Source: Prevotella fusca JCM 17724 (GTDB lineage Bacteria > Bacteroidota > Bacteroidia > Bacteroidales > Bacteroidaceae). Taken from it: 64,000 nucleotides of DNA. The translations under genes were made by a program, and so were the position numbers. Positions within the stretch are counted from its first letter, which is position 1. Each line of letters starts with the position of its first letter. Below, one piece after another: positions 45,679-56,400 of this stretch. Location of the stretch: contig NZ_CP012075.1 of the NCBI RefSeq assembly GCF_001262015.1, positions 1,116,001 to 1,180,000 of the forward strand, written 5' to 3'. Below the pieces are notes generated by a model. It was not told the DNA's origin. It ran no database searches and worked only from the letters and a program-made list of their open reading frames with translations.

Positions 45679-45844
45679 ATGAGTTTATAGCATGAGAGGT
45701 ACTTTCTTTTTAAGAAGGTACTTTTTTTGTGCCTGTAGGGTAGCCGCTGCGCAAGATAGGGCAACGTGTGGGCATAGTAACTCTAAGGATATGCAGGCAT
45801 GGCAACAGAGGAACATGGTTCGGAGAGTAAGGTACGGTTCAATG

Positions 45845-46008
45845 GTAACTATTCAGCGATAATGAATGTTGAATATCAAGAACTTATAAACGTAAAATTG
45901 TGGTAAAAAGGCTCGATGTGGCATTCTTTACCAGAATTTGCATGTATCTGTTTATGTAACTTGTTGATAATCAACAATAGTTTATACGCCTTATCGCTGA
46001 ACAGTTAC
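45845..46008 (+). mobile_element. IS66-like MITE, copy 2
   Basis: 164 bp with ends GTAACTATTCAGCGATAA and, inverted, GTAACTGTTCAGCGATAA. No transposase. Nearly identical to copy 3 and in the same orientation. No 8-bp target duplication seen around it. Confidence 0.85.
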
Positions 46009-46267
46009 TGACCGATACCAAATTTGTTAAAAAAATGAAATAAATCATCACTCATTTGAGTTTTAACACTCAAAAGTTTGGATAACTCACTTATTTTCTC
46101 TATTTTTGCTTCCATAACAGTTTTGTTGTCTTGTCTTTAAAATCAGTTCTTTAGCGATTACTAATTTACAAAGAAAATTCGACAAACTGTTATTTTTCCA
46201 TCTATTTATTAGGGTGGGAAACTTTAGATCATAATAATAAGATAAAACCAACTAAAATAATATTGAT

Positions 46268-46795
46268 ATGAAAAAAGGTTTATATGTACTACAAGTGCTC
46301 ATTTTATCGTTGTTATTTATTGGTTGCAACAGCGAAGATGAACAAACGTCAACTCCTATAGTACAAGGAGCGAAAACGGAATTGTTTGCCGTCGGGACAA
46401 CTCGCATAACAAGGGCTGCTGCAAAGCCCTATCTTTTTACGCTTGAGAATATCAAATCTTTCAATGTGCAGACTCGTGAGATTGTCTTCCAAGATTTTGA
46501 GCCTACAAGTCAACTCTTTCCGATTTACCGTAATATAGAAGTACATTCGTATGGCAAGGTGTTGCTTCACATCACAACCTTTGTATCTCCGGTCAATAGT
46601 CAAATATTTACAGATTTATCATTGGTCTCGGAATCAGGTAAGTTTTATCTTAGCGACTGCTACCCACGAAACATCGAGAACGACAGTCACTATGCCAAAG
46701 ATAACAAGGTTATTGCGGAATCACGAGAAAAACGAGCAACAGAATGGGGAGAGTTTCTCTCAATACTCAGAAAACATGGAAAGTTGATAGAATAG
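46268..46795 (+). CDS. Hypothetical lipoprotein
   Basis: A 175-residue secreted protein with a lipoprotein signal peptide: MKKGLYVLQVLILSLLFIGC, cysteine at position 20, followed by NSEDEQTSTP. The acidic SEDE after the cysteine resembles the surface-export signal of Bacteroidetes lipoproteins. The rest (TELFAVGTTRITRAAAKPYLF, then HITTFVSPVNSQIF) is beta-rich and not recognised. The gene is bracketed by two direct copies of the same MITE and has lower GC than the metabolic genes, which suggests acquisition. An AT-rich leader precedes it. Confidence 0.7.
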   Translation: MKKGLYVLQVLILSLLFIGCNSEDEQTSTPIVQGAKTELFAVGTTRITRAAAKPYLFTLENIKSFNVQTREIVFQDFEPTSQLFPIYRNIEVHSYGKVLLHITTFVSPVNSQIFTDLSLVSESGKFYLSDCYPRNIENDSHYAKDNKVIAESREKRATEWGEFLSILRKHGKLIE

Positions 46796-47160
46796 TGAAT
46801 AACGCAAACATATCTATCTAAAGGAGTATGTCTTTATCACGACTTTTAGCCCTTTTTGGTCATCGGGATTAAAAAGGGCTAAATTCATATTTAAGGGATT
46901 GTAATATCCTTATTATACCTTATGTCTCTCCATGGACATCTTTTACACTATTGTACTATATTATGAATAGATAGGATTAGCATTTGTACAGTATATCTTA
47001 TGCTTTAAGCTCTTATGACTATTGCCCACTTCATTTCCTCTTATATCCTCTTACAAACCGTCTTGTAAAGTTAAATAATTGGTTGGTTGGTCGGTTTCAC
47101 TTTGAAGATTCTCAAATTAGCGTTTTTTTTATTATATTTTTGCAAGCAAGAAATGAGTCA

Positions 47161-47324
47161 GTAACTATTCAGCGATAATGAACGTTGAATATCAAGAACT
47201 TATAAACGTAAAATTGTGGTAAAAAGGCTCGAAATGACATTCTTTACCAGAATTTGCATGTATCTGTTTATGTAACTTGTTGATAATCAACAATAGTTTA
47301 TACGCCTTATCGCTGAACAATTAC
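47161..47324 (+). mobile_element. IS66-like MITE, copy 3
   Basis: 164 bp, starting GTAACTATTCAGCGATAA and ending TTATCGCTGAACAATTAC. It differs from copy 2 at only a handful of positions. Confidence 0.85.
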
Positions 47325-47496
47325 GGAATATTTCGCTTATTATGGGGATTGGCAAACCTTGAGTAGGAGGATAAACGCCCTAAATGGTTTCTCTAAACGG
47401 TTTATCTAAGTAATTTATATAATTTTAGGTGGTTTTATTTGGATGTCAATATACTTTTGCGTAATTTTGCAATACTAAAGGAACTATGGAGTTATT

Positions 47497-47625
47497 ATGG
47501 GAAATCTTGAATTGAAGCAACAAAATGACGCACAAGCGAAGAATAATAGTACCTTTGTGTTGTCAGATGTGTCTAAGGATGAGCTTCTGAAAAGGAGAAT
47601 ATCCGTATATCAATATCTATTGTGA
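47497..47625 (+). CDS. Possible 42-residue peptide
   Basis: Frame MGNLELKQQNDAQAKNNSTF continues to VSVYQYLL-like end (KRRISVYQYLL) and TGA. It is polar and helical-looking, preceded by a TACTTTTG box at about 47452-47459 and followed by a terminator-like hairpin at 47687-47714. It may instead be the N-terminal remnant of a larger gene. Unrecognised. Confidence 0.3.
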   Translation: MGNLELKQQNDAQAKNNSTFVLSDVSKDELLKRRISVYQYLL

Positions 47626-47686
47626 ATTATATATCTAATTCATACTCGTTCAGATTTCTTATAAATGAGTATTTTGACTAAAATAA

Positions 47687-47714
47687 AGGGTAGCCGTTAA
47701 GCTATCCTCTTTTT
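47687..47714 (+). terminator. Terminator-like hairpin
   Basis: GGGTAGC-cgttaa-GCTATCC followed by TCTTTTT. Confidence 0.65.
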
Positions 47715-47885
47715 ATATCCTATTGGTGGGGTTGGGTTCTATGAAAGCAAGCCCGAGTTCTAAGGACATGACAGGCATGGTAACAAGGGAACATGGTTCG
47801 GAGAGTAACATACGGTTCAATGTTAAAAGTGTTTATGTTTGTTAAATGTTATGGATACACTAAGTATTCTTTACCCTTTAATTGT

Positions 47886-47893
47886 TAACTTTG
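47886..47893 (+). promoter_or_regulatory. -7 promoter box of the susC operon
   Basis: TAACTTTG, leaving a leader of about 260 nt before the susC start. Confidence 0.55.
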
Positions 47894-47898
47894 TAGAC

Positions 47899-48161
47899 GC
47901 CGTCAGACACAGACTCACCTGCTGTGGGTTTTGACGGATGTAACTGTTTAGCCTTCAGCGAACTATACCGGGAAACCTCCAGTGGTTTGGTTTTAAATTG
48001 TAGGACAGAAGGTAAAGAGATGCGGAAGCGACTGGCAAGCAAACCGCAACGCCTTATATATATAATAAGGTGGAACAGAAAAGGAACATCCGTGTATTGA
48101 CATCCGGACGGGAATGCAACGCCGGCATCTGAACAAGGTTTAAAATAATAGTAATAAATAA
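47899..48161 (+). promoter_or_regulatory. Long structured 5' leader of susC
   Basis: Begins with a two-tier hairpin CCGTCA-ga-CACAG ... CTGTG-ggttt-TGACGG at 47899-47936, followed by AACC-tccagt-GGTT. I could not match it to a known riboswitch. Confidence 0.4.
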
Positions 48162-51100
48162 ATGTTCAAAAACCTAAACCTGATGAAAATCTTTAAGGAA
48201 ACGAAGCAGAAGCATCTGTATTTCTCAGCTGCTTTTGCCCTTTCATTGGCATTGGCACCAGCAGGTGTCTACGCAGGTACAAACGCCAAGGCTGCTGCGG
48301 TGCAGGCCGTACAGCAGAATGGCAATCACAAAGTGACCGGTCGTGTCGTTGACTCTACCGGCGAACCGCTCATTGGTGCTACCGTCTTGGTTGAGGGTAC
48401 TACCAACGGTACAGTGACCGATATTGACGGTAACTTCACCATCAATACCACGTCGAACGCGAAGCTCGTCTTCTCGTACATCGGTTATACCGCACAGACC
48501 ATCCCTGTCGGTGGCAAGGGTACGATTGATGTTACGCTGAAGGAAGAGACCAACACCATGAAGGAGGTCGTGGTGACCGCCATGGGTATCCAGCGCAAGG
48601 AGGAGTCACTGACATACGCCACCCAGCGTGTGAAGGCTGAGGACCTCATGAAGGTGCAGGACCCTAACGTTGCCAACTCTCTCGAGGGTAAGGTGTCAGG
48701 TCTTACCATTACCCCGAGTGCCGGTGGTGCCGGTGGTTCTACGAAGATCGTTCTCCGTGGTGCCAAGTCAATCCTTGGTAGCAGTTCACCGCTGATCGTT
48801 GTTGACGGTGTCCCGATGACCAATGATGCACGTGGCAAGCGTGACATGGCTGGTGAGGGCTTCACCTATGCCGGAATGTCTGAGGGTTCTGACCCATTGT
48901 CATTGATCAACCCTGACGATATCGAGTCAATCAACGTCCTCAAGGGTGCCAACGCTGCAGCCCTCTACGGTTCTGTTGCTGCCAATGGTGTCGTGATGAT
49001 TACAACCAAGCGTGGCCGTGAGGGCAAGCTGGATGTCAATGTGACATCCAACATCACTTTCGATACTCCGCTGCTTACTCCGAAGATTCAGAACACATAC
49101 GGTGCAACCCTTAACGGCAACACTGCGCTGGCAGACGGATGGGGTCCGAAGATCGGTTCGTTGACTGACAGCCAGCTGACGATGCGCTCACCGCTGAACT
49201 CAACAAACTTTGCAGCAGGTGCCATGCACGACATCCATCTCCGCAACTATGCACAGGATGATGTCAAGGACTTCTTCCGCACAGGTGTGACAACCAACAA
49301 CTCTTTGTCACTCTCAGGTGGTACGGAGAAGATGACAACCTACTTCTCCATGGCAAACAGCCACTCTACGGGTCTGTTGCGCAACAACAACTATAACCGT
49401 AACACCTTCAGCTTACGCCAGAACTATCGTTTCTTCAATCGTCTGAAGGTTGACCTGTCATTGAACTACGCACAGACAATTACCCGCAACCGTCCGGGTG
49501 GTGGTACTATCGGCAACCCGCTTTACCATCTCTATCTTACACCACGCAGCGTTGATATGGCTTACTACCGTAACAACTACATGGTCAATGGCGGTCAGTG
49601 GATGAGTAACCCACAGGAGTACTACGAGTTGGCAGGTGGCAGCTATAACCTGACTTCTGGAACTACAGCACTTTCAGGTCCACGTCAGAACTGGGCGTTC
49701 ATGAACTCTGCGAACAACAACCCATACTGGCTTACCAGTATGAACAGCAGCAAGCAGAAGGAAGACCGCATCTGGGGTACGATCAGCGGTAATGTTGACA
49801 TCTATGACGGTCTGACTTTCCAGGCACGTGTAAACTATGACTACACCCGCTACAAGTCAACCAGCAAGCGTTATGCTACAACCTTCCTCCCTGCGTCTAT
49901 GGATGACTACGGTCATTTATGGGATTCAGACTCAAGGAAGACAGAGATTTATATTGACTACTTGCTCAACTATAACAAAAAGCTCGGCGATTACGACTTG
50001 TCAGCTTCTGCTGGTTGGGTAGGTCACACCATCAAGGGTGAGCACAAGGGAACAGATGTTGTTGCTACCTATTATGACCGTAAGTTCCAGAAACTGCCAA
50101 CACGCGTAAACTACTTCGATACAAGTGCCGGTGGTATGGGTGCTACAACGAGCAGCAAGTCTTCTAACTGGGACCGTGCATGGCTTGCAACAGCACAGCT
50201 GGGCTGGAAGGAGACCGTTTACCTCGATGCTTCTTATCGTCGTGACTGGTACCGTCCGTTCCGTTACTTCAAGCTGAGCGGTATTTCCAATACTGACAAC
50301 TACGGCTACTTCGGCGTTGGTGCCAATGCCATTGTGAGCAAGCTCGTCAAGATGCCGGATGCACTCAACTATCTGAAGTACCGTGCTTCTTACTCTGAGG
50401 TGGGTAACTCTATTCCTAACTTTGCTTATGACGCTGTAACTGAGAACCTCCAGACGGGTGCTATCATTGGTAGCAACTATTCCCAGTTTACTGACCCACG
50501 TCCTGAGAAGACCCGCTCATTCGAGACCGGTATCGAGTCTCTCTGGTTCAATAACCGTCTGAGCTTCGACTTCACCTATTATAATGCGGTGATGAGCAAC
50601 CTCTATATGACTGTACCTGCAGGTAATGGTCTGACAAAGAACCTGAACTCAGCCAAGGTACGCAACCAGGGTATTGAGATGACCGTCGGCTACGACTTCA
50701 AGCCAGTAAGCTGGCTCCGTTGGCGCACATCTTACAACCTGTCTTACAACGACAACAAGATTCTCAAGACTGCTTACGACGAGCAGGGCAAGGAGCGTCT
50801 GATTGAGCAGCGTGTAGGTGGTGTTCACGTGAAGTATCTGGAAGGTGGTTCTATCGGTGATATGTACGTTCCTGACTTCGAGCGTGACGCTAACGGACAC
50901 ATCAAGCTGAACTCTCTCGGTCAGCCACAGTTCGATAAGAGCGGCAAGCTGAAGTATATCGGTAACATGAATGCCAAGTGGCAGATGGGTTGGAGCAACA
51001 CCTTCACATGGAAGGACCTCAGCCTGTCATTCCTCATCAACGGTCGTATCGGTGGTAAGGTAATCAGCCTTACCGAGCAGAAGCTCGACTACTACGGTTT

Positions 51101-51509
51101 CTCACAGCGTACTGCTGATGCACGTCTGGAAGCAGAGAGAAATGGCATCATTGCCAAGGACTACGGCAATGTTCCGGGTATGGTGCTTAATGACGGCAGC
51201 GGTCGCATTGTTCCTGTTGAGGCTTACTATCAGGCAGTTGGTTCTGCTGACAGTCCAGCTGACTATATCTACAATGCAACAAACTTCCGTATGCGTGAGC
51301 TTTCACTGGGCTACACATTCCGCAATCTCTTCGGTATGAACCGCAATCTTTCATTGTCGTTCATTGCCCGCAACCTGTTCTTCTTCTACAAGGATGCGCC
51401 GACTGATCCGGATGTGTCTCTCTCAACTACTAACGGTCTGGGTGCTTTCGAGCTGTTCAACACTCCTTCAACACGCTCTTACGGTTTCTCAGTGAAAATG
51501 AATTTCTAA
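48162..51509 (+). CDS. SusC/RagA-family TonB-dependent outer-membrane transporter
   Basis: A 1115-residue outer-membrane importer for oligosaccharides. Signal region to about residue 40 (FSAAFALSLALAPAGVYA), carboxypeptidase-D-like regulatory domain at about 55-135 (VTGRVVDSTGEPLIGATVLV), TonB box region MKEVVVTAMGIQRKEES, plug (VANSLEGKVSGLTI, PLIVVDGVPM, INVLKGANAAALYGSVAANG) and a long beta-barrel ending in aromatic SYGFSVKMNF. Length is typical for SusC. A second start at 48183 is possible. It is co-transcribed with susD 25 bp downstream and two GH85 glycosidases, so the likely cargo is N-glycan-derived sugar. Confidence 0.95.
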   Translation: MFKNLNLMKIFKETKQKHLYFSAAFALSLALAPAGVYAGTNAKAAAVQAVQQNGNHKVTGRVVDSTGEPLIGATVLVEGTTNGTVTDIDGNFTINTTSNAKLVFSYIGYTAQTIPVGGKGTIDVTLKEETNTMKEVVVTAMGIQRKEESLTYATQRVKAEDLMKVQDPNVANSLEGKVSGLTITPSAGGAGGSTKIVLRGAKSILGSSSPLIVVDGVPMTNDARGKRDMAGEGFTYAGMSEGSDPLSLINPDDIESINVLKGANAAALYGSVAANGVVMITTKRGREGKLDVNVTSNITFDTPLLTPKIQNTYGATLNGNTALADGWGPKIGSLTDSQLTMRSPLNSTNFAAGAMHDIHLRNYAQDDVKDFFRTGVTTNNSLSLSGGTEKMTTYFSMANSHSTGLLRNNNYNRNTFSLRQNYRFFNRLKVDLSLNYAQTITRNRPGGGTIGNPLYHLYLTPRSVDMAYYRNNYMVNGGQWMSNPQEYYELAGGSYNLTSGTTALSGPRQNWAFMNSANNNPYWLTSMNSSKQKEDRIWGTISGNVDIYDGLTFQARVNYDYTRYKSTSKRYATTFLPASMDDYGHLWDSDSRKTEIYIDYLLNYNKKLGDYDLSASAGWVGHTIKGEHKGTDVVATYYDRKFQKLPTRVNYFDTSAGGMGATTSSKSSNWDRAWLATAQLGWKETVYLDASYRRDWYRPFRYFKLSGISNTDNYGYFGVGANAIVSKLVKMPDALNYLKYRASYSEVGNSIPNFAYDAVTENLQTGAIIGSNYSQFTDPRPEKTRSFETGIESLWFNNRLSFDFTYYNAVMSNLYMTVPAGNGLTKNLNSAKVRNQGIEMTVGYDFKPVSWLRWRTSYNLSYNDNKILKTAYDEQGKERLIEQRVGGVHVKYLEGGSIGDMYVPDFERDANGHIKLNSLGQPQFDKSGKLKYIGNMNAKWQMGWSNTFTWKDLSLSFLINGRIGGKVISLTEQKLDYYGFSQRTADARLEAERNGIIAKDYGNVPGMVLNDGSGRIVPVEAYYQAVGSADSPADYIYNATNFRMRELSLGYTFRNLFGMNRNLSLSFIARNLFFFYKDAPTDPDVSLSTTNGLGAFELFNTPSTRSYGFSVKMNF

Positions 51510-51534
51510 CTCTAACGATTAAAACCAAAAGACA

Positions 51535-53349
51535 ATGAATTTAAAGAATATAGGAAAAATCTTCGCACTTTCAGTCGCAGGATTCATGTTGCACTCTTGT
51601 CTGGATTTCGACGTTACTGGTGCCGAGTTCAATTCGACAACGAAGAACGAGAAGAAAGTCGTTCGCCAGGGAAAGGTTGACTCCATCAACTATAAGGTCA
51701 ACATTACAGAGGACCAGTATAACAAGCTGTATGCAAAGGTTGAAACCAACCTGAAGACAGCCTTGGGTGGTGTGTATGCCATCCGTGGCGGTAAGAACGG
51801 TGCACCTCCTGTTTCACATGCCTACCAGTATCTGTCTACATTCTATCAGGATGCGTTCGCACAGTATGGTGTCATTCCTCATGTGAACTATCCTTATTCA
51901 GGCATTAATATCGTATCTTCAACAGCTATTGACCAGAAGGCTTACGGCGGTGCTTATGGACAGCTGCAGATGGCAACAAAGGCAATGGTGCCATTGTTGA
52001 ACATGGAGGAGGTTGACTCTCTGCCAGAGGTAAAGGCAACCTACCTGCTCTTCTTCGACTATGCCTGCCTTGAAAGCGTTGACAACTATGGTCCGATGCC
52101 ATATCAGGACATCAAGACCAACAAGCAGGAACATCCTTTCACTTACGACGATGTAGAGACTATCTACAACAGTATCGAGGCTAACATTGATACCATCGTG
52201 AAGTGCTATGAGTACTACGAGGCTAACCGTCCGGCGTGGTACAAGACGCTGATGCAGCAGCAGCTGGCAGCCAACACAAAGTGTAATACCTACGCACAGG
52301 GCAGTTATCCTGACCTTGGTGTCCTCAAGCGTTTTGCCAACTCTCTGAAGCTGCGCATGGCTATGCACATTGTAAAGGTTAACCCAGACAAGGCAAAGAA
52401 GTGGGCTGAGGAAGCTGTGGCAAGCGGTGTCATCGAGCAGGAGGACCAGGAAATCGGATTCATCACAGCTGTTACAGGTAATGGTAATCCGATGATTGAA
52501 CTTTGGAACTCTTGGAGTGATATGCGTCTCGGTGCAGGTTACGAGCAGGTTCTGCGTGCTTTCAATCACCCGTTCCTTGAGATGCTGTTTGAAAAGAACA
52601 GCCGTATTGCCAACGTCAAGGATGACAGCAAGAGCCTTGAGGCTGGTACAAAAGTGTGCGGTATTCTTGCCGGTGCCCACGTTGGTCAGGAACAGGGCTC
52701 TTCTTCTAACCCTTATAACGGCTTCTCCCAGCTGAACCAGAAGGCTATGGGTAATGCACCGCTCTATTTGATGAAGCTCTCTGAGGTTTGCTTCCTCCGT
52801 GCCGAGGGTGCTGTACGTGGCTGGAATATGGGCGGTTCTGCACAGCAGTTCTATGAGCAGGGTATCCGTGAAGCAAACGTTCTGGACCGTACCCAGCAGC
52901 ACAGAAAGCTCCGCAAGATGTATGAGAATGCAGTTGATGATTACTTGAAGATTGAAAGTGCTACTCCTTTCACCTACGTTGACCCGACAGGCAACGATGC
53001 TGACCGCGTAAGTGAGATTACCGTTGGTGTGAAGTGGAATGAGAGTGACGACCGTGAGGTGAAACTTGAGAAGATCATCACACAGAAGTATATCGCAGGC
53101 TTCCCTAACAGTCTTGAGGCTTGGACCGACCTGCGCCGCACAGGCTATCCACGCCTGTTCAATATTTTGAACATGGCTGACGGTGACGGCTCTCTGGTAC
53201 AGGGCGGCATGGTTCATCGCCTGCCATTCCCGGGAAGTTCTGATGCGGCTACGCTCAAGGAAATCAATGAGACTGGTCTGAAGGCTCTTGGTGGTGCTGA
53301 CAAGCAGGCAACTCGCCTCTGGTGGGATGTGAACAAACCAAACTTCTAA
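51535..53349 (+). CDS. SusD/RagB-family glycan-binding lipoprotein
   Basis: A 604-residue surface lipoprotein that caps the SusC pore. Lipobox MLHSC (cysteine near residue 22) followed by LDFDVTG. Alpha-helical TPR-like body with GGVYAIRGG, YGPMPYQDI, FANSLKLRMAMHI and a SusD-type C-terminal ITQKYIAGFPNSLEAWTDLR, the most conserved family segment. Spacing of 25 bp from susC shows coupling. No further gene lies between it and the first GH85 enzyme, but a GC-rich hairpin does. Confidence 0.95.
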   Translation: MNLKNIGKIFALSVAGFMLHSCLDFDVTGAEFNSTTKNEKKVVRQGKVDSINYKVNITEDQYNKLYAKVETNLKTALGGVYAIRGGKNGAPPVSHAYQYLSTFYQDAFAQYGVIPHVNYPYSGINIVSSTAIDQKAYGGAYGQLQMATKAMVPLLNMEEVDSLPEVKATYLLFFDYACLESVDNYGPMPYQDIKTNKQEHPFTYDDVETIYNSIEANIDTIVKCYEYYEANRPAWYKTLMQQQLAANTKCNTYAQGSYPDLGVLKRFANSLKLRMAMHIVKVNPDKAKKWAEEAVASGVIEQEDQEIGFITAVTGNGNPMIELWNSWSDMRLGAGYEQVLRAFNHPFLEMLFEKNSRIANVKDDSKSLEAGTKVCGILAGAHVGQEQGSSSNPYNGFSQLNQKAMGNAPLYLMKLSEVCFLRAEGAVRGWNMGGSAQQFYEQGIREANVLDRTQQHRKLRKMYENAVDDYLKIESATPFTYVDPTGNDADRVSEITVGVKWNESDDREVKLEKIITQKYIAGFPNSLEAWTDLRRTGYPRLFNILNMADGDGSLVQGGMVHRLPFPGSSDAATLKEINETGLKALGGADKQATRLWWDVNKPNF

Positions 53350-53365
53350 ATAGATGACTAAGACA

Positions 53366-53399
53366 CCACCTCGGTTCCTCTGAGTGGTAACCGGGGTGG
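53366..53399 (+). promoter_or_regulatory. Hairpin between susD and the first GH85 gene
   Basis: CCACCTCGGTT-cctctgagtggt-AACCGGGGTGG, 14 bp past the susD stop, without a T tract. It could stabilise the susCD mRNA or attenuate read-through, setting lower enzyme levels than transporter levels. Confidence 0.6.
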
Positions 53400-53454
53400 A
53401 ATGACTTGTATTTTATCAGTATTATAATTAAATAACAACGAAAGCTAAATTATT

Positions 53455-56400
53455 ATGAAGAAGAAATCTACTTTAGCAGCAATGTTGATGGCAGCATTGT
53501 TGAGTGGAAGCCCACTTGCTGCTAACGCACAGACTTACGACTTCAGTAAGGTGGACTGGACCAAGATGGTTGAGGTCTTTGCTGATGCTCTGGGAAAAGG
53601 TGAGCAGTACCCAACTGATCAGGAAATCATGAAGTTAGGTATTTCAAGAGCAGACCTTGAGTTTATGCGTTCACACGTGAAGCAGCGTCAGCGTGTAGAC
53701 AACACCAATCGTCTCTTATCTAACACTTATGCTGGACGTAAGCTGTGGATGAATACGCCGATGGGCAGTGGTTCAGGTGGCGATGCAGGTTATCCTACAG
53801 GCAGCTTCCATAGCGACGTGTTCTCTTTGTGGAACTATACCGCTATGTGGGGATCATGGAACCACAGCATTGGTCAGGTTCCTGGTTCATGGACTGACGC
53901 AGCGCACAAGAACGGTTGTGATATGTTAGGCGGTACTGTATTCTTCGATGCATCACATGGTGACTTGGGTGCATATCGTGTATGGAAGAAGTATACAAAT
54001 ACTCATGATGCTACAGGTTATAATGGGTATAAGTATGTTAAGCCATTGGTAAACATGCTCCGTTATTTCGGTGTAGACGGTATCAATATCAACTGGGAGG
54101 CTGGTTCTCCTTCTGAAAGCATGGGATTCCACAAGGCTTGTTATGCTTATGCAAAGGAAACTGGCTTCGATAATTTCCATATCGGTCTTTACACTACAAG
54201 TACAACGTTGAGTAGCGGTAACGTTGCTGCACATTATGCAGACAATGACGAGCAGGCTTGTGATGCTATGTTGAACTATGGTGGTGAAAGGTCTATTGAC
54301 CAAAGTCAAAGAGTAGCAAAAGAGCATAATCCTAAGCTGGGTGCTTCTGGTGTATGGCAGGGTTTCTGGATTGTGAACATGAATAAAGGCTGGGAAGATC
54401 TTGATGAAGGAAAAGAAGTTAACCTTTGTCTCTGGGGTGAGCATAAGGACAGCCGTTTCTGGAGCTATAACTCTGGTGCAGGCACTATGGAGCAGCAGGC
54501 TAATTACCAGTCATTCCTGGAGCGTGCTTTCAGCGGTGGTAACCGTAACCCATTGAACAGACCAGAAATTAAAGAGGATGGTAACGAGATGGAGTGGTCA
54601 GGTTCTACTCCTCCATTGTCAACCTTCGCAGGTTTCTCAACTTGGATTCCAGAGCGTTCAACTGTTCAGGGCAAGTTCCCATTTGCTACAAACTTCAGTC
54701 TTGGTAACGGTGACCGTTATAACTATCGTGGTAAGATGGCTTCTGGTGCATGGTATAACATGTCTGCACAGGACGTAGTTCCTACTTACCGTTGGTTGGT
54801 AGTTAATGCAGGTCAGGATACATATAGCAATGCCCTTACAGTAAACTTCTCTCATAAGGATTCTTACAATGGTGGTTCTTGCTTGCAGTTGCAGGGTGAT
54901 GCTTCACAAGCAACTGACGTTATTCTTTACAAGACTGATATCACACCAAATGATGCTGCTAATTACGCTTTGGTATCTATTAAGGGTGCTGGTGAGCGTG
55001 CAGAAGGTATAGTAGAGAGTAATCTTTATCTTATTCTTAAGGTGAATGGTGCTTGGAAGGAGTATAAGGTTCCTGACAACACCGGCAAGTCTTGGCAGGA
55101 GCATCGCATTGCTTTGAACCTCAATGCAACAGATAAGATTACAAACATCGGTTTCCGTGTTAAGGGTGGTGCGAATAAGTACAATATGTATGTAGGTTCA
55201 TTGGAGCTTAATGATGGTAATAAGGTTACTCCAACAGCTATCAAGGATCTGAATGTCAAGAAGACCAGCGAGACTCCTTCTACTATGGATGTGAAGTTGG
55301 ATTGGAGCGTTAATGCCAATGCTAACAAGTATGGTCTTGTTTACAATGACGATGCTAACATCGACCACTTTGAAATCCTCTTCAAGGATGGTGCAAACGG
55401 TAAGGTTTCTGAGGTAGGTCGTACTTCACAGTGGGCTACTCTGATTCCTGCATTGAATGTTAAGACTGCTACAGAACCTTATATCGGTGTTGTAGCTGTA
55501 GCTAAGGACTTGAAGAGCCATTCAGAAATTCTCTGGCAGCGTCTTGAGAAGGATGCTACTGTAGAGGAAGATCCATTCGGTACTTATGGTCAGTCATCTC
55601 TTGATGTGAATGCACAGGGTTATCAGACTGCTCTCAAACTTCGTGGTGTTCAGCATTTCAAGACAACAGGTGCAGAGGGTAATATCAATTTCCAGCAGAC
55701 TTATGATGAATTCAAGGCTGCAAATAAGGATGGTAAGGCTAAGTATCTGAACTATCGCCATGTTGACAACTTGACATTGAAGGTTAAACAAGGTCAGACT
55801 ATTGAATTCAGATTGAAGGGATTTAATGGTGAAGAACTTGGCTTAGGTAAGGACGACTGCCGTTATTGCTTCGTAGGTGGATGGATGGACTTCGATGGAA
55901 GTGGTACATTCAACTATGGTAAGGGTATGGAAGAACAGCCATTCTGGTTGCCACTCTATGATAATACAACTCAGGACGATGCTGTGTATAAGTTTGATGA
56001 AACAACAAAGGATGGTACAGAGGCTTATGGTGAGCGTGTCTTCCGTCATGGTTCACTCCGCAAGGGTAACCTTACTTTTGTTAAGGGTGAAGGTCTGAAG
56101 GGTAAGATTAAGATTCCTGCAGATGCTCACGTAGGTAAGAGCCGTCTCCGTATCGTTTACTCTGATGCTTGGTTCCCAGGTCAGTTCACTCCAACTGCTA
56201 ACAACAACAAGGGTTACACCTTGGATATTGATGTAGAGATTTCTGGTGATGAGTCAATCCAGCGTGGTGAGAAGGATCTTCACGACAAGGGTGACTTGGA
56301 GGACTGGAACGTTGTAACTGAGATTACTGAGGTTGCTACTGACAATTCTGGTTCTGTACAGGTTGTTAACGGTAACTTGGTATTCAAGGGTGTTAAGTCA

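Noticed and set aside
46984..47178. 64-codon frame between the lipoprotein gene and the MITE
   Set aside because: Runs into the MITE end and has no recognisable features.
47899..48161. Cobalamin-type riboswitch in the susC leader
   Set aside because: No B12-box-like sequence found and the visible hairpins do not fit that fold; the gene context is glycan use.
51919..53217. 432-codon minus-strand frame
   Set aside because: Antisense shadow of susD, whose product has all family motifs.
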